Positions 6,107 to 14,462 of a stretch of DNA of 27,063 nucleotides are shown here, one piece after another (within the stretch, counting starts at the first letter, position 1; every line of letters starts with the position of its first letter). The DNA is taken from contig JAEWVC010000059.1 in the NCBI GenBank assembly GCA_023459275.1, positions 1 through 27,063 of the forward strand, read 5' to 3'. The position numbers and the translations under genes were made by a program. Below the pieces are notes generated by a model. The model saw only the letters and a list, made by a program, of their open reading frames with translations. It was not told the origin of the DNA and did no database searches. This DNA is from Bacillota bacterium. GTDB taxonomy: Bacteria; Bacillota; Clostridia; Christensenellales; Aristaeellaceae.

Positions 6107-9100
6107 ATGAAGTACAGCCGAAAGTGGATATCAGCCATCATGTGCATGGTGTTTTTGTTTACCGCTTTTTTGCCCGCGGCCGCGCAGGACGTAACGGATC
6201 CCCCGCCGGTGCAGGAGGAAACGGGAGAGCCGGCGGCTGCCGCGGAACCGACGCCGGATCCCGCGGGGGAGCAGCCCTCCACGCAGGCGCCCGGGCAGAC
6301 CGGGGAACCTGATCCTACGGCGGAGCCTGAGGCAGCCGGGGCACCAACTGCCGAACCTTCCCCCGCGCCCCAGGGAGCTTCCCTGGATACGGCGCTTAAT
6401 CTGGAGGAGGGTACGCTTTTCAGAGGGGGAATTACGGAGGACCAGCCCGCTGTCTATCTTTGCCTGACAATTGAAAATAGAGGATACTACCAGTTTACCT
6501 CCGGCGGCAGCCTGGCCGTAAAAGCCAGACTCTTGAACGGGTCGACGGCCGAGGTGGCTTCCTTTGTGCCGAATCTTGGACAGGAGGACGGCACGGAACC
6601 GTTATTTTTCGTGGACGGAGCCACACTTCCGGGGAATGCCGTGTATTATCTGGTGGTGCAAAGCGCCAAGTTGGGGCGGGTTGGCAAATTTACCATCACT
6701 TTTGCCGCAGCCTTCGAACCGGTGATAACGGCAGAACCCACAGCAGAACCCACAGCAGAACCCACAGTTGAACCTACGGCTGAACCCACGGCAGAACCTA
6801 CAGTGGAACCGATAGTTGAACCTACGGCTGAACCCACAGTTGAACCCACGGCAGAGCCGACGGCTGAACCCACAGCTGAACCCACGGCAGAGCCGACGGT
6901 TGAACCCATGGCGGAACCCAAAGCAGAGCTGACAGTTGAACCCACGGCAGAACCCACAGCGGAACCTACGGCTGAACCCACAGCGGAACCCACGGCGGAA
7001 CCAGCAATGGAACCCGCGGCGGAAAAGATGGAAGGCACGCCGGAGTTTTTTGCAACGTTCATGCTTGCGGAGGAACAGCAGGCTACGCCCGAATCTATGC
7101 CTGAATCCACGCCTGAACCCACGGCGGAACTCACGCCTGAACCAACACCGGAGCCCACGCCTGCCCCCAAGCCGGCGGCGGAGGCGCGGACGGCGCCCGT
7201 GGGCACGCTGGCAGGGCAAACGGTTTCCGGGGGCGGGCAGCAGTCCTTTTCCGGGGCTTTGGTGGCAAAGGGGTATCCGCAAAGCGCCCATCCCTATGCC
7301 AGCAATGCGTCGGAATCCTGGTACTACGAGGTAAAGGATGCCCAATACCTGTCCGTCACTTTTTCCGCGGACACCAGGGTGGAGTATGGGTATGACTTGA
7401 TACGCCTCTATGACAGCCAGGGGAACCCACTAACCTTTACGGATGGTTCGGGCGGCAGCTTTGATTCCTTCACCGGAAGCGAACTGGCGGGAAGAACGCT
7501 GCTGATCCCGTCCTCCGGATTCTATATCACCCTGGGTACGGACGGCGGCGGCACGGACTACGGCTTTGCCATTACGGAGGTCCAGCCGAAATATATCGCG
7601 GCACCCACCCTTGCGCAGGCGGATCAAAACGGGGCGGATTCCATCTATTTGACCTGGTCCCAGGTGAGCGGCGCGGAAGGGTACGCGGTCTCCCGCAGGG
7701 ACGGCGATGTCGGCGCATACCGGCAGGTTTTGGTGACGGGTGCCCTAAGTGCGCAGGACAGTGGTCTTTTGCCAGGCAAATTGTACTATTACGCCGTCCG
7801 CTCCTACCAGATGGTCAACGGCGTGTACGTGTACAGCGATTATTCCAACGAAGTGGGCGAGGCCATGATGGACAAGCCCGATATCGTCGCGGCCTATGCC
7901 ACGGGGAGCACCTCAGCCAGCCTCACCTGGACCGGAGTCCGCGGCAGCGTTGGCTACGCCGTGTATATGGCCCTGAGCGAAGACGGGCCGTACACCCGCC
8001 TGAAGACCAGCACCAAGTCTTCCTATTCCCTGAACAGCCTGCCCGCCAATACGCTGATTTTCCTCAGGGTGACGGCGTATACCCTTTACGGCGGACAGGA
8101 GATAGCCGGCGCCATGTCCGATCCCAAGGGCGTCGCGATGCTCAAGGCTTCGTCCTTTACCGCCTTGAGCCAGCAGAGCATGGACGGTGCCCTCATTGCC
8201 TGGAAGCCTGTTTCAGGCGCAAACGGCTATTTTGTGGAGCGCGGCACAAGCCAGTACGGGACATATACAAGCCTTGGGCTTTTTGACGGGACAAGCTGCG
8301 AGGATACCGGCCTAGCCCCCGGGCAGAAGTATTACTATAAGGTCACCGCGCTGGTATCCCGAAACGGCGCCGCGTATTTTGGCCCGGCTTCCGCCATAAA
8401 ATCGGTCCAGCTGCTTTCAAAGCCATCCTTCCTAAGCGCCTCCGCCTCATCCGCCGCCAAGGTCTCCCTGAAGTGGAGCAGGGTGAGCGGTGCCAAAGGT
8501 TACGTACTGTACATGGCGTCAAGCCCTTCGGGGGAGTATGCCGCCGTGAAAACCGCTTCGGGGACATCCGCCACCATCAGCGGCCTTGCACCGGGCCAGG
8601 TGTACTACTTCAAGGTAGCGGCCTATGTGCTTTTGAACAAGGCCGTTGTTCCGGGGGATGTATCCGACAGCATTTCGGTGCTTTTGATGGCGGCGCCAAA
8701 GCTGGGGACCGCCGTGCAGGACGGGAGTGGCGGCGCGTATTTTGCCTGGAGCGCCGTGGAGGGCGCCAGCGGCTACGTACTGTATCAGGGCACCGGCAGG
8801 ACCGGCGCGTTTTCGCAGATCGCCAGCGTGTCCGGCCAGACAAGCGCAACCGTCAGCGGCATCGGCACAGGCGTTTCCTACTACTATAAGGTGCAGGCTG
8901 TCAGGGAGCAGGACGGCGGCGTCTACGCAGGCAGCTTTTCCTCCCCGGTCAAGCTGCAGGTCTTAAGCCAGCCGGTCCTCCATACCGCTCGGTCCGGCGG
9001 CTCGTCCTCCGTGTACCTTGCGTGGAGCTGCGCGACACGTCCCGGCGGGTACGCTTTGTATATGTCCCAAAGCCCCGACGGGCCGTTTACGCAGGTCAAG

Positions 9101-10597
9101 ACCACAAAATCCACCTCCTTAACGGTCAAGAACCTTGTTTCCGGCACGGCGTATTATTTCAAGGTGACCGCCTACAGCACCCTGAGCGGCACAAGGTCTT
9201 ATTCCGAACTGTCGGCAGCGGCCTTTGCCATGCCCCTTCAGACGCCTTCCATACGCTCCGCGGTTCAGGACGGCCCCGCCAGCGTCCAGGTGGCCTGGTC
9301 CGCGGCGGCCGGCGCGGAAGGCTATGCCCTGTACCGAAGCACCGGTTCCAAGGGCGAATATGTTCAGGTGCTCACCACCGCCCAAACATCGGCAAGCGAT
9401 GCCACCGCCCTGCCCGGCATGAAGTACTATTACAGGGTGGCGTCCGTAAAAACGGCTGGGGGCCAAACCTTTACAAGCCCGCTTTCCTCCTATAAATCCG
9501 CCTCCCTGCTGGCGTCCCCCGCTATTACAGCCGCCCAGGCGCAGTCCAACGACAGCGCCCTGCTGGCATGGAGCAAGGTGTCCGGCGCCAGCGGATACGC
9601 CGTGTATATGGCTGCCGATACGGCGGGGCCCTATAGCCTGATCGCATCCACCTCCGCAAGAAGCATGGTCGTGACAGGGCTGTATGGCAACCCGGTGTGC
9701 TACTTCAAGGTTGCGGCGTACAAACGGACGGACGGTTCGTACCTTTACGGCCAGGGGTCGGAAGCGGCGCAGCTTGTATTGGAGGTCAAAAACAGTACCT
9801 ACCGCGCGCTGCTGGTTGGCCAGCAGGACTACCAGTATATCAATGACTTGAATGGCCATTATGATGCCGGCAACATGGCCGCCATGCTGGGCAATCTGAA
9901 CATGGACGGCGGGGATTACAGTGTTGTGCGCCGCACAAATCAAACAGCCGGCCAGATCCTTTCCGGCATCTCTTCCGTTTTCGCAGGGGCCGGCGACAGC
10001 GATGTTTCGCTGTTCTATTATTCCGGCCACGGGGATGCCAGCACCTTAAGCACCGCAGGCTCCCTGGTAGGCGTGGATTCCAATCTGGTAACGCCTTCCC
10101 AGCTTCGCGCCGCGCTGGACGCGGTAAAGGGCAGGATTATTGTCATCCTGGACAGCTGCGGCAGCGGCGCTGTGATCTACGATAAGGATGGCGCGCAAAC
10201 AACAAAGCAGAACCTCTCTCTCTTCGTTACCAAGGAAGCCGCCGCCCGCTTTAACAAGGCCGTGGTGGACAGCCTCAAATCCGGCACCACCAAGGCAGGC
10301 GAGCTGCGCGCCAGCAAGTATGTGGTGCTCACTGCCTGCGAATATGGGGAGACAAGCGTGGAGGTGCTGTATCCCGGGCACGATCCCTATGGCGCTTTCA
10401 CCCGCTCCCTGTGCAACGCGGGCGGCTGGGACCTGTTCAACCACGCGGTGGTAAGCCTGAAAGGCGATGCAAACCATGACAGCGTCGTGACGCTGAACGA
10501 AGCGTATTCCTATATTTACAGTGACCTGTCCGGGGAGTATGACCAGGTGGTGCATGCCTACCCCAGCGGCAGCGCCTATCCGCTGTTCCAGCGGTAG
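6107..10597 (+). CDS. Large secreted protein: TAEP repeats, eight FN3-like repeats, C-terminal caspase-like (C14) domain
   Basis: The 1496-residue product starts at 6107, with AGGTG 8 nt upstream. A signal peptide (residues 1-26, ending PAAA) predicts export. A Pro/Glu/Thr-rich stretch leads to a beta-rich domain (about 90-200, perhaps PPC-like). A TAEP/TVEP tandem region (about 205-305) and a second beta-rich domain (about 378-491) follow. Eight FN3-like repeats of about 91 residues span about 496-1225. The C-terminal domain (from about 1231, YRALLVGQQDY) has caspase-type motifs YYSGHG with His1308 and LDSCGSG with Cys1351, the expected catalytic dyad. An EF-hand-like DANHDSVVTLNE segment lies near the end. 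No sortase motif, SLH domain or membrane anchor is visible. Metacaspase-like domains usually cut after Arg/Lys or Asp; the target here is unknown. A strong terminator follows. Confidence 0.85.
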   Translation: MKYSRKWISAIMCMVFLFTAFLPAAAQDVTDPPPVQEETGEPAAAAEPTPDPAGEQPSTQAPGQTGEPDPTAEPEAAGAPTAEPSPAPQGASLDTALNLEEGTLFRGGITEDQPAVYLCLTIENRGYYQFTSGGSLAVKARLLNGSTAEVASFVPNLGQEDGTEPLFFVDGATLPGNAVYYLVVQSAKLGRVGKFTITFAAAFEPVITAEPTAEPTAEPTVEPTAEPTAEPTVEPIVEPTAEPTVEPTAEPTAEPTAEPTAEPTVEPMAEPKAELTVEPTAEPTAEPTAEPTAEPTAEPAMEPAAEKMEGTPEFFATFMLAEEQQATPESMPESTPEPTAELTPEPTPEPTPAPKPAAEARTAPVGTLAGQTVSGGGQQSFSGALVAKGYPQSAHPYASNASESWYYEVKDAQYLSVTFSADTRVEYGYDLIRLYDSQGNPLTFTDGSGGSFDSFTGSELAGRTLLIPSSGFYITLGTDGGGTDYGFAITEVQPKYIAAPTLAQADQNGADSIYLTWSQVSGAEGYAVSRRDGDVGAYRQVLVTGALSAQDSGLLPGKLYYYAVRSYQMVNGVYVYSDYSNEVGEAMMDKPDIVAAYATGSTSASLTWTGVRGSVGYAVYMALSEDGPYTRLKTSTKSSYSLNSLPANTLIFLRVTAYTLYGGQEIAGAMSDPKGVAMLKASSFTALSQQSMDGALIAWKPVSGANGYFVERGTSQYGTYTSLGLFDGTSCEDTGLAPGQKYYYKVTALVSRNGAAYFGPASAIKSVQLLSKPSFLSASASSAAKVSLKWSRVSGAKGYVLYMASSPSGEYAAVKTASGTSATISGLAPGQVYYFKVAAYVLLNKAVVPGDVSDSISVLLMAAPKLGTAVQDGSGGAYFAWSAVEGASGYVLYQGTGRTGAFSQIASVSGQTSATVSGIGTGVSYYYKVQAVREQDGGVYAGSFSSPVKLQVLSQPVLHTARSGGSSSVYLAWSCATRPGGYALYMSQSPDGPFTQVKTTKSTSLTVKNLVSGTAYYFKVTAYSTLSGTRSYSELSAAAFAMPLQTPSIRSAVQDGPASVQVAWSAAAGAEGYALYRSTGSKGEYVQVLTTAQTSASDATALPGMKYYYRVASVKTAGGQTFTSPLSSYKSASLLASPAITAAQAQSNDSALLAWSKVSGASGYAVYMAADTAGPYSLIASTSARSMVVTGLYGNPVCYFKVAAYKRTDGSYLYGQGSEAAQLVLEVKNSTYRALLVGQQDYQYINDLNGHYDAGNMAAMLGNLNMDGGDYSVVRRTNQTAGQILSGISSVFAGAGDSDVSLFYYSGHGDASTLSTAGSLVGVDSNLVTPSQLRAALDAVKGRIIVILDSCGSGAVIYDKDGAQTTKQNLSLFVTKEAAARFNKAVVDSLKSGTTKAGELRASKYVVLTACEYGETSVEVLYPGHDPYGAFTRSLCNAGGWDLFNHAVVSLKGDANHDSVVTLNEAYSYIYSDLSGEYDQVVHAYPSGSAYPLFQR
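6718..7020 (+). repeat. 12-bp tandem repeat coding TAEP/TVEP units
   Basis: About two dozen near-identical 12-base units (variants of GAACCCACAGCA) encode a Thr-Ala/Val-Glu-Pro linker. A shorter, more degenerate block continues at 7085-7170. The repeat lies in frame inside the FN3/caspase-like gene and probably forms an extended, acidic, cell-wall-spanning stalk. It is a likely slippage site. Confidence 0.9.
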
Positions 10598-10638
10598 CCG
10601 GGGTATCAGGGCCCGGTGCCTGGGCAGGCCATACGGAT

Positions 10639-10688
10639 CAGCCATGCGCCCTCCATGTGAACCGGACGGGCGCATGGCTGTGTTTTTT
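10639..10688 (+). terminator. Intrinsic terminator of the FN3/caspase-like gene
   Basis: A perfect 13-bp stem (CAGCCATGCGCCC, 10639-10651, with its complement at 10668-10680) with a 16-nt loop is followed by TGTTTTTT. It lies 42 bp after the stop codon. Confidence 0.85.
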
Positions 10689-10762
10689 GGTTCCGGACTT
10701 CCCCCGCCAATCAGGATACTTGACGGCGGACAATAAAACCACTAGGATGTAAAAGCATGTAT

Positions 10763-10925
10763 GTATACTAATTCCAAATATGAATGCGCCGTTGCGCCGG
10801 ATCTTTTCCGCCCCGCGTTGCCGCCCTCCGCTCACTGTAGCGTTGCTACGACTCGCTCCAACTCCTGGCGGGACGAAAAAAAACCTCGACGCTTTGGACG
10901 CATTAATATTTTCCATTGGTATTAG
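10763..10925. repeat. MITE-like intergenic repeat, copy A
   Basis: The ends are imperfect inverted repeats: CTAATTCCAA followed by ATATGAATGCG at the left, and CGCATTAATATTTTCCATTGG followed by TATTAG at the right. The two ends are complementary apart from a short insertion. The centre holds GTAGC-GTT-GCTAC. Copy B at 12718-12882 has the same length, ends and central pattern. There is no coding potential. The copy lies immediately upstream of the sensor kinase gene, in a 382-bp gene-free gap that otherwise holds only the terminator and about 50 bp of leader. Confidence 0.7.
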
Positions 10926-10979
10926 TGATTGTTTCATAGGCCGCTTTGATTGCGTCAGGCATGATGGGGAGGAATCTCT

Positions 10980-12719
10980 TTGGTTGAAGCGCAAGCCGGG
11001 AAGCTTGGGAAAGTTAGAAAAAAGCGCATGTCGGTGTATATCCTTTTATCCTACTTGGCTTTTGGGATCATACCCATTCTTTTTTCGTCCTGGCTGTGCA
11101 ATGTGCTTTCCATGCAATATTACCGCCAGGTGGAAGCGCAGGAGATGGAACACAGCATCAGCGCCCTCCAGGCGGGATTGTCCCGGATCTGCGAGGACTA
11201 TCTGGGCATTGCCAAAACACTGGCCGCATATCCCCAGGTTCTTTCCTTTATGGAAACGGGCGGGGCGCTGAGCGGGGATGTTGTGGGGCTTGTGCGCACG
11301 CTGCAGCACGGCCATGAGGACCGGATACAGATCCATATCCTGACCGCGGCCAATGACCGCCGCTATTCCACCGGCAGTGTTCCGGGCCTGTATTCCATGC
11401 CCGTGTACAGGGCATACGGCGTGTTTGGCCTGGCTGCGGCAAGCCGGGAGGGGTATGCGGTCAAGGCCACCAAGCTGGCCACCTATACGGGGGCGCAGGT
11501 AGCCCTGTCCCTGGTAAAGACGGTGATAAACGGGAAGGGCGGCGTTGCGGGGTTTGTGGTGGTAGACATCTTCCGCAGCGAACTGGAGGCCATGGTGCGC
11601 CAGCTTGGCCCCTCCGGGCTGATGGACGCCGTTGTGCTGGATCCCCAGGGAGGCGTGGCCTATGCCATGCGGCAGGCCGGCCTGGAGGGGGAGAAGGCAG
11701 GGGAAGAGCTGCTTTTGCCCATGGGTATCAGCGGCCCAGCCTTGAAGTCAGCCAGCGCCGCCCAGACATCCTTTGCCGTGCCCGGCGCAGGGCTGACCGT
11801 GCTGCTTGCCAGGTCCCAGCAGCCGCTGAAGAATATCACCGGCATTACCCTTCAGGTGACGCTGATAATCTCCGTCCTCACGGCGTTTTTGGCCGGCGGG
11901 TGCGCCATCCTGCTGTCCAAGCGTGTGTCCCGGCAGGTGAGAAGACTGCTGGACACCTTTGAGCAAACCAAGCGGGAGGGGCTCAAGCGGCGCTTTGTCT
12001 CCCACAAGGGCGATTTTTCGGAGATACAGATCATTGGGACCCGGTATAACGAACTGATCGAGCAGGTGGAGCAATTGATCTACCGGGCCGTGGAAAAGCA
12101 AAAAAGGCTGAATACCGCCGAAATCAAGGCTCTGGAATCCCAGATCAAGCCGCATTTTTTGTACAACGTTCTCAACGACATCAAATCCCTGGCCAAGCTG
12201 GGCCGTACGCGGGAGGTAAGCGATCTGGTGGTGGCCTTTGGCAACGTGCTGCGCATCAGCCTCAACGGGCAGGGGGAATTCACCACCGTGGAAGAGGATG
12301 TGCAGCTGATGGAAAACTATATCCTGATGCAGAACATACGGCATGACGGGACCATCCATTCCCATATGAGCGTGCAGCCGGAGATCATGCGGCTGGAAAT
12401 CCCCCGGTTCGTGCTGCAGCCGATTGTGGAAAACGCCATCATCCATGGGCTGAAGGACCGCAGCCGGCGGCATATATCGGTGAGGGGGTATCGGGCGGGG
12501 GATCAGATTCTTTTCGAGATTACGGACAATGGCGTGGGCTTCGGCGCGGATACAAAGGGGCCCGCGGCGTCGGGCAATACGCTGCATGAAGGCATCGGGC
12601 TTGAGAACATCCGCCGCAGGCTGGAGCTGTATTACGGCGACGCCTGCTATCTTGACATACAGTCCAGGAAAGGCTGCTATACGAAGATGACCGTACGGTT
12701 TGCCATCGGCCGCGCCTAA
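10980..12719 (+). CDS. Sensor histidine kinase, LytS/YesM type
   Basis: This 579-residue membrane kinase starts at TTG 10980, which has GGGGAGG 7 nt upstream; a later ATG (11028) would cut into the first membrane helix region. Transmembrane helices at about 18-41 and 288-312 enclose an extracellular domain of about 245 residues, probably Cache-like. A HAMP-like segment (about 312-365) leads to the phospho-acceptor motif KPHFLYN with His392. The ATPase domain has the N box VENAIIHG (Asn485), DNGVGF (516-521) and GIGLENI (538-544). YesM-type kinases usually pair with AraC-type regulators and control neighbouring sugar transporters. A regulator of that kind lies four genes downstream, and the transporter genes lie between. 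The stop codon touches repeat copy B. Confidence 0.92.
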   Translation: MVEAQAGKLGKVRKKRMSVYILLSYLAFGIIPILFSSWLCNVLSMQYYRQVEAQEMEHSISALQAGLSRICEDYLGIAKTLAAYPQVLSFMETGGALSGDVVGLVRTLQHGHEDRIQIHILTAANDRRYSTGSVPGLYSMPVYRAYGVFGLAAASREGYAVKATKLATYTGAQVALSLVKTVINGKGGVAGFVVVDIFRSELEAMVRQLGPSGLMDAVVLDPQGGVAYAMRQAGLEGEKAGEELLLPMGISGPALKSASAAQTSFAVPGAGLTVLLARSQQPLKNITGITLQVTLIISVLTAFLAGGCAILLSKRVSRQVRRLLDTFEQTKREGLKRRFVSHKGDFSEIQIIGTRYNELIEQVEQLIYRAVEKQKRLNTAEIKALESQIKPHFLYNVLNDIKSLAKLGRTREVSDLVVAFGNVLRISLNGQGEFTTVEEDVQLMENYILMQNIRHDGTIHSHMSVQPEIMRLEIPRFVLQPIVENAIIHGLKDRSRRHISVRGYRAGDQILFEITDNGVGFGADTKGPAASGNTLHEGIGLENIRRRLELYYGDACYLDIQSRKGCYTKMTVRFAIGRA

Positions 12720-12882
12720 TACTGCTTCCAAATATTACTGCGCCGCCGCCGCGGGTCTTTTCGTGCACTACTGCGCCGGTTTTCGCTCGCCATAGCGCTG
12801 CTGCGCCTTGCTCCATCTGCTTGTAATGCATAAAAACCCCTTGCGGCTATGGGTTCAATAATATTTTCCATTCGTATAATAA
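12718..12882. repeat. MITE-like intergenic repeat, copy B
   Basis: This copy shares with copy A the left end (TTCCAAATAT then TGCGCC), the right end (TAATATTTTCCATT then GTAT) and a central segment aligned as CGCTC..TAGCG.TGCT.CG.CT.GCTCC. Its left end overlaps the last bases of the kinase stop codon. It is non-coding and sits upstream of the binding-protein promoter. Confidence 0.7.
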
Positions 12883-12925
12883 GGCCAAGTGCCGTATTTT
12901 GAACCTTTTTGGGACGGATTCACGC

Positions 12926-12953
12926 TTGTTTTTTTCCCCTATTCTTTTATGAT
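12926..12953 (+). promoter_or_regulatory. Candidate promoter of the solute-binding-protein gene
   Basis: TTGTTT (12926-12931), a 16-bp spacer and TATGAT (12948-12953) lie 41 bp upstream of the ATG at 12994. The match is moderate, and response-regulator control would fit a weak -35 box. Confidence 0.45.
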
Positions 12954-12993
12954 ATTTGTAACAATCCTTTTAATAGGAATAGGAGGTTTTGCT

Positions 12994-14301
12994 ATGAAAT
13001 GGGGACGGACTCTCTTGGCGGTGTGCCTCGCGGCTGCAATGATGCTGGGTTTTGCCGCGGTGCCGGCGGTTTCCCGGGCGGAAGAACAGGTGAGCATCGA
13101 GTTCTACTATCCCGTGCAGGTGGGCGGGAAAACGGCGGAATTGATCGAGGGGTATGCCAGAGAATTTGAGGAGCTCAACCCCGGCATCAAGGTCAGCCCG
13201 GTATTCTCCGGCAACTATTCGGACACCCTGCAGAAGCTGATGGTTTCCCTGCAGGGGGGAACACCGCCGCAGTTTACCATCCTTTCCAACATCACCATCC
13301 TCACGCTCTTGTCCATGGACGCCGTCGTGCCCCTGGATGACCTGATCGCCTCGGACGGCGGCGATGCATACATCAATGATTTCTATCCGGGCTTCATGCG
13401 CAACTGTGTGTATGAAGGGCACATCTACTCCATTCCCTTCCAGCGCAGCACGCTGCTGATGTTCTACAATAAGGACCAGTTCCGCGAGGTGGGCCTGGAC
13501 CCGGAAAAACCGCCGCGCACCTGGGAGGAAATGGCGGAGTACGCTGCCAAGCTCAGCAAATTTGATGCTGCGGGCAACGCGGAACGCTGGGGCCTTTTGA
13601 TCCCCTCCTCCGGTGCGTGGAACTTCCAGCCCTTCTGCATCTCCAACAGCCTGAACGGCGAGAACATCATGTCCGATGATGGCAAGCAGGTTTACTTCAA
13701 CACCCCGGAAAACGTGGAAGCCCTTACCTATTTGAAGAACCTGGCCGAGATCAAGGCCTCTCCCGAGGGCGTGATCGCAATGGCCACCACCCCTGCCAGC
13801 TTTATTGAGGGGAAGGCCTCCATGGTGCAGGTTTCCTCCGGCAATCTGGCCAATATCAACGCGTCTGTGAGCTTCGACTACGGCATTGCCAAGCTGCCCT
13901 TCTCCAAACGGGACGCCTCCATCGCCGGCGGCGGCAACCTGTACGTGATGAAGGGCTCCAGCGACGCGCAGCTGGCCGCTACCTGGAAGTTTATCCGCTT
14001 CCTTACCGAGCCGGAGCGCCAGGCCCAGTGGAACGTGGACACCGGCTACATTGCCACCCGCAAGTCGGCCTTTGAAACCGATGTCATGAAGAAGTATTAC
14101 GAGGACGTCCCCCAGGCCAAGGTTGCCTTCGAGCAGTTGGAATCATGCTATAACGAACTTCGGGTGTTTGACTCCGAACGTGTCGGCGCGGCGCTTACCT
14201 CCGCCTACGATGCGGTGATGACCGGCGAAAAGACGCCCGAACAGGCTTTGGCAGATGCCCAGGCGGAGTGCGACAAGATCCTGGCCCCCTATAACAAGTA
14301 A
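12994..14301 (+). CDS. Extracellular solute-binding protein, family 1 (sugar-type ABC transporter)
   Basis: This 435-residue periplasmic-binding-type protein captures a substrate, probably a carbohydrate or related compound, for the two permeases downstream. The start at 12994 has a perfect AGGAGG 7 nt upstream. A signal peptide (about residues 1-29, MKWGRTLLAVCLAAAMMLGF then a VSRA cleavage-like site) precedes a mature start resembling family 1 proteins (VSIEFYYPVQVGG, then EFEELNPGIKV). The body has the family 1 layout, including YSIPFQRSTLLMFYNKD and PPRTWEEMAEYA. No lipobox cysteine is at the expected position, which is unusual for a Gram-positive binding protein. The substrate cannot be read from sequence. 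The ATPase is not encoded here, as is common when a shared MsmX-type ATPase is used. Confidence 0.92.
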   Translation: MKWGRTLLAVCLAAAMMLGFAAVPAVSRAEEQVSIEFYYPVQVGGKTAELIEGYAREFEELNPGIKVSPVFSGNYSDTLQKLMVSLQGGTPPQFTILSNITILTLLSMDAVVPLDDLIASDGGDAYINDFYPGFMRNCVYEGHIYSIPFQRSTLLMFYNKDQFREVGLDPEKPPRTWEEMAEYAAKLSKFDAAGNAERWGLLIPSSGAWNFQPFCISNSLNGENIMSDDGKQVYFNTPENVEALTYLKNLAEIKASPEGVIAMATTPASFIEGKASMVQVSSGNLANINASVSFDYGIAKLPFSKRDASIAGGGNLYVMKGSSDAQLAATWKFIRFLTEPERQAQWNVDTGYIATRKSAFETDVMKKYYEDVPQAKVAFEQLESCYNELRVFDSERVGAALTSAYDAVMTGEKTPEQALADAQAECDKILAPYNK

Positions 14302-14308
14302 GATGCCC

Positions 14309-14413
14309 GGGGCTGCCTCAAAGGTTTTTCCGCCTGCCGCATACGGCGCCTGTACGTGAAGGATAGGCAGTATCCGCTCGGGAGAAAAACAAATTGGGGC
14401 AGCCCCAATTTTT
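14309..14413 (+). terminator. Large inverted repeat with T-run between binding-protein and permease genes
   Basis: GGGGCTGCCTCAA (14309-14321) pairs with TTGGGGCAGCCCC (14394-14406) with one G-T wobble. GTTTTTC (14324-14330) pairs with GAAAAAC (14384-14390), and CTGCC (14334-14338) pairs with GGCAG (14366-14370). The right arm can instead fold alone as AAATTGGGG-CAG-CCCCAATTT (14391-14411) followed by T's. Either fold ends near a T-run, so partial termination after the binding-protein gene is likely. Confidence 0.65.
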
Positions 14414-14462
14414 CCAGGGACGCTCGGATGCTTCCGCGCGCACAAGAAGGGAGGGCAATCCC

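Noticed and set aside
6718..7020. CRISPR-like array
   Set aside because: The period is only 12 bases, there are no unique spacers, and the repeats are in frame in a protein linker.
6602..7345. Open frames antisense to the TAEP repeat (Gly/Arg/Phe-rich or Gly/Ser/Val-rich)
   Set aside because: They mirror the tandem repeat, have no ribosome binding site and oppose a well-supported secreted protein.
9119..10030. 303-codon antisense frame
   Set aside because: It is opposite the FN3 and caspase-like coding region and has no recognisable motif.
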